From Hemicentrotus pulcherrimus (taxonomy: Eukaryota > Echinodermata > Echinoidea > Camarodonta > Strongylocentrotidae): a DNA stretch of 27,745 bases. The position numbers were made by a program, and so were the translations under genes. Positions 1-11,100 of the stretch are shown piece by piece. The stretch spans positions 3,859 to 31,603 of the forward strand of contig BEXV01003698.1 of the NCBI GenBank assembly GCA_003118195.1, read 5' to 3'. Each line of letters begins with the position of its first letter. Position 1 is the stretch's first letter. The notes beneath the pieces are model-generated. The model saw nothing but the letters and a program-made list of their open reading frames with translations, did not search any database and had not been told where the DNA came from.

Positions 1-205
1 CTTTTCGCGGGCTTTTCCTGTCTTGGAGACCCCCCTCAATCAGGAAAAATGCTCAAAGTGTCCCCCTAAATTCGGAATAATTTTCCCTAAATTCGGAATA
101 ATTTCACAGGAGTCCAAAGAAATGAGAGAAAAAGACGAAAAAACAACCCGTTTTTTAAGAAATCTCCGGATAAAAGTCAAATACACCCCCTTTTTTATAA
201 TCCTC
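1..205. repeat. Dispersed repeat shared with the right edge of the window
   Basis: Matches 27562-27745 in the same orientation, including GAGACCCCCCTcAATCAGG and GAAATCTCCGG. This copy has an internal 21-nt tandem duplication (CCCTAAATTCGGAATAATTTT, about 63-105). The short frames at 23-443 are not coding-like. The rest of the element, up to about 300, ends in a G-rich run. Confidence 0.6.
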
Positions 206-3200
206 GGGCCGGACTTTGTCGCACGAAAATTATCCCTTTACCGGACATTTTGGCAACACGCATGCGATCATCCCGCCCCTGGAGGGGGGGGCGGGATTCT
301 ATTACCGTCTTAATCAGTTTTGCTTCCTATCTTGTCGGTGGTGTCTGACCTATAGTGCCCTGAAATTAGATTGTTTATTTAAATTCATATTTCATTATAA
401 TAGTAATTGGGAGGGCAATTATATTTTATTGCATCTGGCCTAAAACGTGAATTTCCCTTTCATGATTACATATTTTGAAAAAGCACGAGGACTATGCAGT
501 CTATAACCCTTTCATTAAAAGCCCTGAAATATGAAAATATCCTCAAACTTGGCACCAGCGGCTTTTGAGATGCTAAAGAGAATTTTGACAGGTACCGGTA
601 CTTAGTAAATGTTTACAAACAATTCCATAAAGGAAGCACTGGAATATTTGACATGCTCCTGGATCGTATAGTGTTATGGATAGTACCCTTCTAGCAAAGA
701 AACCCTGATTTAAAGAGGCGACCGCAAAGACTTTCGGGAAATAAGCACAAGTATAATCAATTGCTCATAGTATAACTGATATAAATCATGATCGGATTAT
801 GTAATATGTGTACGGCATAAGTAAGCACATTTATCGAAAGTCTTCGTGATCGTGTTTCGAGTTTACAGTTTACATAACTGGACGATGACGGGGCATTGAA
901 ATTGTTAATGTAAAGATTTTTTCAGTTAGTTTACATGGTCAAATTGTAAAAATAGGCAACCAAAGATATAGTTTAGTCGTTTGTATAATTATGTACCATA
1001 TTGAATAAGTTTAAATTTAGTTTATAGATAATGTAGATAATAGGGAACTAGTGAGTATCGCACAAGTTCACATCTAGGCTATTAGTGTATTCATTGAATG
1101 AAGTTTGTAAATACACGAGTACTATAGATACAGGGACGACCTTTCCGCCTCGCCTGCATTTAACTCCGTTTTGAAAATGTAAATATTAAAACCTACAAAG
1201 AAAGAAAATAAATATGTAAGGACTTGTTTTCGTCCCACATCCCCAAGCTATAGTTAAGACAGGTTGGGGCGAGTGAAAGAGGCGTGGATCATATAATAGG
1301 GAATGAAGTCTCTGATTACAAGTTGCGAACTTGCGGAGTCATTCAAATGAGTAACATACATGTATATATTATCAAATCTTGAAAGAATATACTGGTTTGT
1401 ACTTAAGAAGAAGAAAAAAAGTTTTGTAGAGTTTAGATTGTAGACTTGTATAATTTATGTAATGAAATGAACTTAAATGTTGGTTTTTAATTTACTAATA
1501 AATGTACAGCACTCTAAGTAAACCAATGCTTGACGCTGTCATGTTTTTACTTTCAGTTGTTCATTGACTAAATGAATTTCAATTCCCCTGCCGATGGCCT
1601 AACTCAATAAAATGAAAGGAGTGTTGAACGCCCTTCTAGCTATAGCCCTCCGTAGGCGAATATATTACTAGTTTAAATTCACGAGTCAGTGGATATTTTA
1701 ACATGTGTATACTATGTTTGTGTAATCCATACAATCAAAAGGCCGGTCTGTTAAATTGGCTATGGCTATGGCACACATGTATTTTCTCAAATTTAGAATG
1801 TTATGTTTAGGAACTTCTTAATGATCTCAACTATATGATAAGAAACACCCTATCAAAAGAAAATCTTGAGTGTGCGGATCTAAATAGCCTACGTGCCCCC
1901 GTCCAATCGAATCGAGTAAAAGCTAGGGTAGAGATAGAGTCGAGCGGAGAGAGAAGAGAGAAAGGGGGGTCGAGGGAAAGGGGATCAAGAGAGAAAGAGA
2001 AAAAGAGGAGGGTATAAAGAGAGAGAGGGGGATAGGGAGAACTATGGGGAGAAGATATGAGGGGGGGAGACAAGTGAGAGAGAAGAAGCTGTATGAGTGG
2101 TAAGCTAGGCGTAATAAAAATTATAACGGCTCATATCCGGGACTGGAGTTGGGAATTAAAGGGGGCCGGGATGGGGGGGGGGGGGTGGGGGGGCTGGCCG
2201 CGCGGTTATAACACATTTTCGTCCTTAAAAATGGGGGGCAAAANGTGTCTGTTTCTTCTTTTTAGTGGCGGGTCGATTTGAAACCCCGCCCCCTCATTGA
2301 TAAATTGTACGATTCGCGAACGACGGAGAATACGTAAATATGAATCTTGCACATGCAACGTGCATGCGGGTCGTTGATTTTAGAGGAAATTTCACATCTT
2401 GGTTAGCAAGGAGACAGAAACGTAAGCATTTTGTTATCTGTTATACACTGAGTATTAATTAATTTAGAGAGAAATTAAGGAAAATGAGTCTTGTGTTGTG
2501 TTGTAGTGCCCCACGTGCTCACATCGATGTTAGTAGGAAGCTTAGATTAGTAAACAGCTTGAGCTATCTGATCATAAGCGAGAAAGTTTTGGTAACTTTG
2601 AAACCATTTAAAGAGGACACCTCAGAATTACCAATTTAATATAACCAGAGATTTACGGACAGAACAATAAGACGATTAGCCGGTGTAAGTAACGTGGTTA
2701 TTATCATCAACCTTGGATAACCTGTGAAACCAATCGATAAAGGTGCTTACAAGACCAAATAATTACCTATTTATCACCACCATTGGTTAACGGACAAAAA
2801 ACTCGTTGCTTGGTCAAGTGGTTCTTTGGTCATAAACACTTGATTTAAAGAGGTAAGTGGAAAAACGTTACTAGAGTAGCATGATAAATTGGTGGTTTGT
2901 AGGTTATATGAAACAATGAACAGGTGTACCTTTTTTGTTTAAATAAAGGCACGTGTCGATAACGTTTAAATCTAGTTCAAAAGGCACCATACTTTAAATT
3001 CACTTAACATACAATCCCAAAAGAGGTTAATCCTAGTGTTTTGTTTATTGGTAATGCATGATTGGTTCCCAATTTTTGTGCATTTATTTACTTTATATTA
3101 TCAGTTGTTATAATAAAATACGTTGGACCTAAGAAAAAAGCATTTTACCTATTGAAATTAAAACTTGTTATTGTCAAAACCCAGATTTAAATCTATTTTC

Positions 3201-3552
3201 ACTTTCAAGGGATACAAAATCTGTATTTTTCAAGGTAGAACCTCAAATATTTGCATGAATAATCTCTGAAACACATTCTTAAAGACCCAACATATTTAAA
3301 GGTGTTTTTAATAGCAAATGAGTTTGATATTACAGTTATTAGATATGCTATAGTTTACAATAGAATTGTAAGAACTCATAGTATTCATATCTGGTGAAAA
3401 AATAAGGAGTACATTAAACTCCTAAACTTGCATTTCTCAAAAATATGAATAGTCCTGATCCTAAAAATACATGTTTGAAGTGAGTAACATAGTTTCATTT
3501 TTGACCCTTTTGTGGACGACGTTGGTATATGTTTAAAAAAAACAGTGCCTTA
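206..3552. other. Unrecognised intergenic sequence
   Basis: No coding exon, RNA gene or transposon domain was recognised. It is AT-rich with many in-frame stops. A purine-rich stretch (GAGAGA/AAGAGAG) lies at about 1930-2085, and a poly-G run with an ambiguous base (N) nearby at about 2169-2245. AATAAA-type signals near 1205 and 1497 could belong to the end of an upstream gene, but nothing supports this directly. Confidence 0.5.
2172..2195. repeat. Poly-G run
   Basis: GATGGGGGG..., broken by a single T, followed by an N at 2245. A likely spot for assembly or base-call errors. Confidence 0.8.
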
Positions 3553-4125
3553 AGCCAATAGGGTGCATTCGCAATTGACAGCACCTCCACCGGCAACCAG
3601 GCCAATCTTTCATCTTTCGAACAGTGCAGCACGGCACGGCAGGGCAGCATTGCGACCAACTGATCGAAATAACAAAAGCAGTCCAAACTGCGTTAATTCA
3701 TCCAATGTGATTAATTGTTGCGATATCAGCGCATTTTTAAAATTTAATTTGGATGTAAAGAAACCACAGATCAATTGATCGTGACTGGAAAAATTGCCTA
3801 TTTTGGAAACAGAAATCAAAATAAATAGTAATTTCTGTGACTTTAATTTTGTTGACAGGGGTCTACAACTTTTTTTAGCATCAGGACACATATTTACATA
3901 GAATTCTCCTTTGCTCATAGTAAAGATTGTAACAATTGCAAATATAAACCCTAACGAAAAGTGACCATATAATGGCCAAAATAGCCTACATATAGTGAGT
4001 ATGGTCTATAACACCGACATTTGTATAAGCAGTGCAACATATTAGACCCATGTAAGCTATTCAAACCTTCCCCTTCGAAAAATTCTGATTAAATCCCCTA
4101 GTCTCCTAGGATATATAAGAAAAAC
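3553..4125. repeat. Distal 5' flank block, duplicated at 20627-21175
   Basis: From AAGCCAATAGGGTGCATTC to CTCCTAGGATATATA this block matches the downstream block over its full length. The copy at 3553 carries an extra GC-rich stretch (about 3622-3655, repeating GGCACGGCAGGGCAGC). Short minus-strand reading frames here are not conserved and are unlikely to be coding. It may be part of the gene duplication or a dispersed element. Confidence 0.65.
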
Positions 4126-4429
4126 ATACATAAAATGAGCTGTAAACGGTACATGAGCCTACATCTATTACCTACTTCTTTTAAGGGCCGAATTAAAATG
4201 ATTGAATCTTTGCGTTGCACAAAACATACGACCATTCGGTACAAGGGTCTGAAAATCAGACTTTTGACTAAAAGTATTGCAATCCCTAAAGTCATTTTTG
4301 GGGCCTGTAAATAGGACATAGTACCTTTAACCCTACACTTGATATATTAGATAGTTTATATCTACGAAAATTTACTCAAAACGTGTTATAGTAAGTGATC
4401 CGTGGTAATAGAACTTACTTCCAAAACCA

Positions 4430-5045
4430 ACAAATCGTAGGAAACAAAGAGAATAGAAATGGGATAGGTTTCGAGTGAGTACCTCGGAATTTCATTCTGC
4501 CATAAATGTGCTGAACACATCTCAAGTGGATGAAACCAACCTTCTTTCCACACAAATTAAACCTCTTGAAATAATATTATGAATTAATGGTTCTATCTAT
4601 GTCAGTAATATTTCTTCCCTTCCAGGATACTAGAAGTATTAGTAAAACAAATGTCCGGAAACACCAAAATGGTATGGATAAACACGGTCTTTCTGTGTGA
4701 AGTGAATCTGCCAAAATATTCGATTCTTCCTCATTTTCCCCAGCGTTTCCTTTATTGGCACGCCTTGATTAAAGCAAACGTATATTCAAACTGACGGATT
4801 CTAAACAGAGAAATTTAGACATGACCATGCAAAATACGCTCTTTCGCTTTCCAGCAAAAACTGGAGAGGTTCCTTAAGTAGAAGCATTGTTGTTGAATAT
4901 CCTTGTTGTTAGTTTCGTGCTATATGAATCCTAGATAAGATTTTACAGATATTTTGATTAAACATTAAATGGTCGTCGATTTAGTTGGTGTGTAGAGAGC
5001 TTTCTGAAGTATTCTCTTTGATCGTGAGGTTACATTTTATGGACA
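4430..5045 (+). promoter_or_regulatory. Proximal 5' flank of copy A, conserved with copy B
   Basis: The block from about 4430 to the start codon aligns almost without interruption to 24540-25199. I see no convincing TATA box at a fixed distance. The closest is TATATGAA at about 4921, which is TTTATGAA in copy B. The last 80 nt before the ATG are nearly identical in both copies and probably include 5' UTR. An upstream ATG at 5039 is conserved in copy B (25193) and opens an overlapping out-of-frame reading frame. Confidence 0.45.
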
Positions 5046-5118
5046 ATGTTTGGATTTTCTTTTTTGATCTTTTATGGTGTTTTGGCAATAATGAACATCT
5101 CATCAGCTGAAGATCCAC
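5046..5118 (+). CDS. Exon 1 of copy A: signal peptide
   Basis: This exon encodes 24 residues starting MFGFSFLIFYG, a hydrophobic signal peptide with likely cleavage after SSA (residue 21), then E-D-P and the first base of codon 25. The donor is C|GTAAGC, phase 1. The start is ATG 5046 rather than the ATG at 5039: the latter is out of frame and meets TGA at 5108. The paralogous exon at 25200-25272 has the same length, frame, start and splice site, which supports this choice. The 7 differing codons include 3 silent ones. Confidence 0.8.
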
Positions 5119-8100
5119 GTAAGCTTAGTATTTGTGTTCTCTTATGGGTATTTTAACAGTTTTAAACGTTTGCCAGTGTAGTTATTGTAGATCTACACGA
5201 GCCTTTTGATTTGGTCAATGTTAAATGTCTTCTTGAATAGGGATCAACGGGACGCCACTCACATGGTTTAAAAACCACCTTTCAGATCGGAGAATTGTAA
5301 CTTGTATCTACATAGGCAACTGCATTTTCGAAGAATCACCCATTGAGCTCGAGGTACCCCCAATAATCTATTTTGGGTCCATTGTTATTCATACTTTTCA
5401 TCAAAGATTCACCCTCAGTATTCCATTCATGCACACCTCATGTTTACGCAGTTGACACCGTGATTAGGGACGATTGGGTGGACGAGAACACAACGAATGC
5501 CGACTGATTATGCGTGTCAGCGTACTCAACTGCCCAAGTTGACTACAATTAGAAATCTTTTAGATTGCACTCGACGATAAACATGCATACAGGAAGTACA
5601 CTATGAACATGACGGACAAAGAAAGAGGACAGAATAAACAGTTTCTCATTCTACCCTCAACAATCGCTGTGGTAAACAAAAGAACATCCCTTTACTGCTA
5701 TCATATAAAAATGTGTAGAACAGGTGAATATGCATGTTACACCTGTTCTACAGATTTGTACATAATAGCAGGGAAGGGATGTTCCATTGTCTACCTGAGA
5801 AACTTCATATTTTATGCGCACGCGGCATATACTAGTACCGTACTAGATTTTGGAAAATCAAGGTTGACGCATCCTCGATTGCTGAATGAGACGACGTGAC
5901 GCATGCGCAGTGCCTTAAAATGACGTCACACGTTGTAGTCAAAGCTGTTGACGTGCAAATCTAAAAGTCCCTATTTACTTTCCTCATGAAGACCCATATA
6001 CAGTTTAAAATTCAATCAACCCTAAATTGGGAATTGGTCAACCTGGACAAATGGATTAGCAGAAATAGACCGAAGGTTAATTATGACAAAACCATGAGCA
6101 TACTAATTGGGGAAAACACATGCTAAAAATATGTAACAGACTTAATATAAGTATCTACTGTCATGTAATCAATCAAGTGAGATTCTTGAAATACTTGGGT
6201 GCGTACATTGATGCAGAACTGAAATGGGATGTACGTGTAAACAAAGTTGGTCGCAGGGGTTCATTTCTCAACCTTTTAGGAAAATATATTAACAGAAGAA
6301 ATAAAAAAATTATATACCATACTGTTATTGTACCTCATTTAGAATTGGCGGACATAATATGGAAATATTTCTATCAAAAATACATTATTAATTACAAAAG
6401 CTAAAAAAAATTATAGCAGGAAGAACTATTCTGAAAAATAAAGCCTCAATTACATTTTTTTCTTCTTCTAAAATGCATGAAATACTGCGGTGGGAGGCAT
6501 TAAAATCTCGCCAGATATGAGGGTAATGATGTTCAAAATCCTCAATAACATGACACCAAATTATTTAACTGAACACATATTTTATACCCCAATGCCTAAT
6601 AAGCTACGATACAGTAATCTTTCCCGTCCGAAACCCCGAACAAACAACAGCAAACGAGCTTTTTTTTTTCCTACAGGTGGCTAAGTTATACAACAGCATC
6701 CAAGTCTACTTAATGATATAAGACCTTGATATAAGTTTTTCTGATTAAAATACCATTATTCTTGTTGTTTTGCTTTGTGTTGTTTTGTTCTTTTCCTTTC
6801 TGGTACCCATGGAAGACTAGCTCCACTATGCACGTGCAGCTGAACGTGGGTCATCTGTCTGTTTCCTCTGTCTTTCGCCTTTTTTTTTTTGGGGTAATAT
6901 AATGCCATGTGATCTTTTTTGTCTTAACTGTATATTATGCATACGTTTTAGATTGTTTTTTTTTTTTCTTTTGTTTCTTCCTTTTCATTGTGAATTTTTT
7001 TAACGATTCGAAACTATGAAGTTGACTATGAAATTGACTACAGGAAATGTAAGGAAAAACGCTCTTCAAAATTGAAGTGACCGCTTCCAATAATGATTAT
7101 GCCACTCGTGTGTTGCATACTTTAATATTATGAAGAGATTAGTTACCCAACTTCATGATTGCTATGCTAAAAAGATAGATTGTAATGCATATTGTCATTG
7201 TTTTTATCAGGCATTTCTGTCTCAAAGGAGAGCGACGGGTCAATGCTATGACCTCAATAAACATCTACATGCAAAGCGCTGGAATATCAAAATTGATTCT
7301 GTAAAAATACAATCTTGCAAAAAGGAATTTCATATCTTTACAATTTGCCCATCCCTTACACCCCACTCCATCCCTCCAGCATAAATTCGAATTGGCCATG
7401 GCTACTGCAGGAAATGAAAAGAAAAGTGCTCTTTAGAAATCTCCTGCTGCACAATGTTTACTTCACGTATACTAATATAAAATGAATAGGTTATGATACA
7501 TATTTTCATTTATAACCTATTTTGATTCTTCTGTTACATTCTTGTGTGTATATTGAGGATGGTCCAAATAATTTTACTTCCATTTAATATGTATTTATTT
7601 GATGTGATTTGATTTAATTTATTTTATTTCATTACTTTATTTGTCATTGTAGAACTGCAAATCATTTTCATCTGTTTCCTATTATCTGTAAATAATATAC
7701 AGTACGTCCCAGAAAGAAAAAAACGAAATATAAAAACCAACGAATATTGTGTACGCACTATATGAACTATATAAATAGGATTCCTTTTCTTAAAATGCTT
7801 TCCAATGATATAGTGAGAACATGAATCAAACTCTATTTGTACCACATTTAGGTGAAGCAGTAAACATGGTTGAACATGGCCTGAAGAAAACATAAATTGT
7901 TATACCTGAGAAGATTGTATTCAAAACATGGGCAAGATTACAGTCCTTGTCATAATTAAAAGTGGAGATGTTGTCGATAGTGAGGGTAAAAAGGGCATTT
8001 TTCTTTACTTAAATTTGTTCTACTGATTCATCATGAACGGGTCTGCAATGTTATGATTAAAAGAACCAAGCAGACAGTCCTGTGAAGTTTCAACAAGAAT

Positions 8101-11100
8101 TAAAGTAAGGGACACCTTTCACTTTGATAATGTGGGAAAGCTATGGTAAGGTAAGGCAGAATTGAATAAACCATCAGAATATGTAATTTTCCTCTCAGGG
8201 TTGTGTACCATTTTCAGTTAGTAAAGGGGAAATTTGTCACTGCTTGGGGACAATTTAACGATTTTGAAGAATCTGAGGTTGTACGCCCCTGTCATCCCTA
8301 AAAAGGAAATTTGCCCCATGTCAGTTACTGCTTATTTTATAAAAGCACATCATCCTTTAAAGCCCGTCTGTACTAGTTTGGTCAGGAGGATTAGACCACC
8401 CAGCGTGGTCACTGACATGTGGCTATCTCATCAACTCGGCTCTCAATTAAGCATAAGAAAAAGAGGATCATGGGGGACCAACGGGCACCGCTTATACATT
8501 GTTTTGTATATAGGGGAGCAGTAGCTACAAATTGTTCAGTGGGGCTTGTAAAGCTTACATTTCCCTAACGTCATGTTGTCATGTGATATAAACGTTTTCA
8601 CTGTACTAACAAAAACTGGCGTGAACTAATTTTTCACATGTCAATTTAAACAAAATGTTGTTCACTGAGGCATGTATGGTAGTTCACTAAGGCATATTAG
8701 TTAGTAGTTCTTTTTTAAGAAAAGCAAGAAATTATTATTGTAAAGCTGACATTTATTGTTTGTTTTCTGGTTTCCTGTTTTCTGGAACGCACTGTTTAAT
8801 ATTTTCTGTCAAAAGTATAATATGGCAATTACAGTGAAGTTCTTATGACGGAAAAAATGATAAATATTACAGTGTTTACATTTCAATGTTATAATATTTG
8901 GATTCATATCAAGAGCTCTTGTTATTCTTTTGTACGAAAGGGAAGCTTTGATTTATCTACGAATGTCCCTGTACAAAAATAGCCAACAAACACAAGGAAG
9001 TTACAAGCTCGAAAATGTAACAGACTTTTGCAGTTTTTCAAGTCACTAATACTGCAATGATAACATGCCTTTGCTGTCTTGTAAATTTTACCAAGAGGTG
9101 AATGATTAAATTTTTCTACGAAAAGAAGATTTTTACATTTTTTAAATCTTTTTGGAAACTGTACATGTGTGATAAAATTTGGAAGGCTTTTTTCGCAACG
9201 CCATATAAGACTTGATAGAGCTATATTGTCCAAATAACGATACACACTGATGACTCTACCCCTAAATCTCTATTTAAAAACCCTTGTTTTTCTATATCAT
9301 TTCTATTTTAAAATGGAATCATTGTATTTACAGCTTGGAGTTGCTCATTCGGCTCCTTCGGACAAAGCTCATCAACAGGTCCATGAAATCTTTGTCCTAA
9401 CAAGAAATCCAAACCGTTCTTTTGTTTTGTGACAGCCAAAAATAACTGTAAGTAATTACACCAACAATTATATCTTTATAAGCATTAATTTACAGATTGA
9501 AATATTGATTTAACGTACATTAATTAGTAGCGCTAATGTTTACTACTTAGTAGCCCTATTTAATACCCATTAAATACCACACCTCTTAAACGAAAGTGAT
9601 ATTTAAAAGAAAATCTATACAAAGAATCGGAGCCGTGATGTCATTTTCAAAATCATAGACTAACACTTTTGACATGGTGTATCAAACGCTGTTGATATTG
9701 AATCCAGCATTTTAAATTTGTTGATCTGCTAAATTTGAAAGGCAGTCACAACTCAAACCTTTTAAATGTATTGCTTAGTGTAAGTGCAATGTCAAATGAT
9801 GTACTGTTCATTATGCATTTTATTTATTTGATACGATATCACTCTCATTACGGCGCACTCTAAAGGCCATGCTTGTTGTCAGTTGACGCAGTTCTGCGTC
9901 CGCAAAGTGACGCCTCATTTTGCAACGAGCATAGCACATGAAATCAAAGACTTGCGTGGTCATTGAGACGCCACGCGAGTGTGACAGCGTATACAAAATG
10001 AAATGCACAATCATGACCATGTATTGTGGAAAGACTGTTGCAGAATAAATCAGTCTGAATATCCATCACTTTTATCTTACCTAACAGCTTTAGATGAAAA
10101 TCAACCGTATTTTCGTGCAGCTCTCAACAATAAGGGCAACAGTGAAGGAGTGTCTGCCGAGTGCACGCTATTGAATGCTTCTTTACCAACATCAAATGGC
10201 AGCCTACTCTCGTTCAGATATATCTTCAATTCGCAATCTCCCAACGAAAGGCATGGTTATTTAAATTACAGTGTATGCAAGGGTGAAGGTACTGTGCATC
10301 CACTACATGTTGTTGAAGGCTGGGCATTCAGACAACACTCATTCCATTGCTCGGATGTCGAGGTATTACATCAAAAACAAAAAAAAACCTTAATAGACAC
10401 CTACTCTAAAAAAAAAAAAAGCAGGAAAATCAAAAAAGCCAGACTGGTGAAGTTTGAACGAAATCGGACCAACAAAAAATAAAAAGTTATGAATTATTTC
10501 AAAGTTGTATAAGAACTTTAAATTGGCCCACGCGATAATGTCAATTTTTCAAATTTTTTAACTCAGGGGATCTTTTCATTTTAGAGGACCTATAACAAAT
10601 ATGCCATCCGTAATAAATTTTGAGTAGAGCCTCATGGGGAAAATCACTTTGGAAAAAAACAAAAATTAATGATATTTTTTTACAGGATGAATTGCCAACT
10701 TGGAACTCACATAGATATAGTGATCTATACTATGAAGAGTAACAGAGATAGATGAATAAAGTTATGCAATGATTAATTGATAAACCATAATGTTACAACC
10801 AATTCATAAAGAGATACAAGAAAAAAGTTGGTCCGATTTATTCCAAACTTCAGCCAATCTTTTTCTCAGATTTTTTGATTCATAGAAATTAACTTAATAC
10901 AATAGTTGGAGTGTCCTTTAACTCTCGTTGGCATTTATTGTAATCTACTACATATTAAGTAATATTAATCACTGATTTTATCAGTAAGGTCTGCCTTTTG
11001 TAAGCAAAAGGCCCAAATTAAAAAAAAAACACTAAAAGCATTACGAATGCACAATAAATACCAAACTAGGCATGCAATTGCGATAAGGGTGTACCTCAAA

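Larger units (their letters stand above)
5181..7000 (+). mobile_element. 5'-truncated non-LTR retroposon (reverse transcriptase remnant) in intron 1
   Basis: Read in shifting + frames, reverse transcriptase landmarks appear in order. VIVDLHEPFDLVN (about 5181, cf. AFDTVDH) comes first, then WFKNHLSDRRIV (about 5265) and SILGPLLF-like sequence (about 5370). YAVDT (about 5445) stands in place of YADDT, so the catalytic box is damaged. After an interrupting fold-back element come LNWELVNLDKWISRN (about 6020), RFLKYLGAYIDAELKW (about 6180) and an FKILNNMTPNYL segment (about 6530). A pyrimidine-rich 3' UTR-like tail with CCATGGAAGACTAGC (about 6807) follows. Many stops and frameshifts make it a dead copy. 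The family looks CR1/L2-like; this is uncertain. Confidence 0.7.

Noticed and set aside
3610..3918. 102-residue minus-strand frame
   Set aside because: It lies in the duplicated flank block, and indels in the other copy disrupt the frame.
7130..7384. Open frame conserved between 7130-7384 and 26171-26473
   Set aside because: Most differences change the residue and the two frames end differently, so it looks like non-coding paralogous intron sequence.
9332..9378. Possible extra phase 1-1 exon in intron 1 with a W-S-C-S-F segment, which might supply a MAM start
   Set aside because: The acceptor is fair, but the only usable donor (GTCCAT) is weak and the sequence does not clearly match the MAM C-x-F-E start. 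The eight-exon model closes without it.
9250..9432. 60-residue frame ahead of exon 2
   Set aside because: No conserved features, and it ends in a stop before any donor.
9820..10020. Relatively GC-rich stretch with an open minus-strand frame
   Set aside because: No splice-compatible exon or recognisable domain on either strand.
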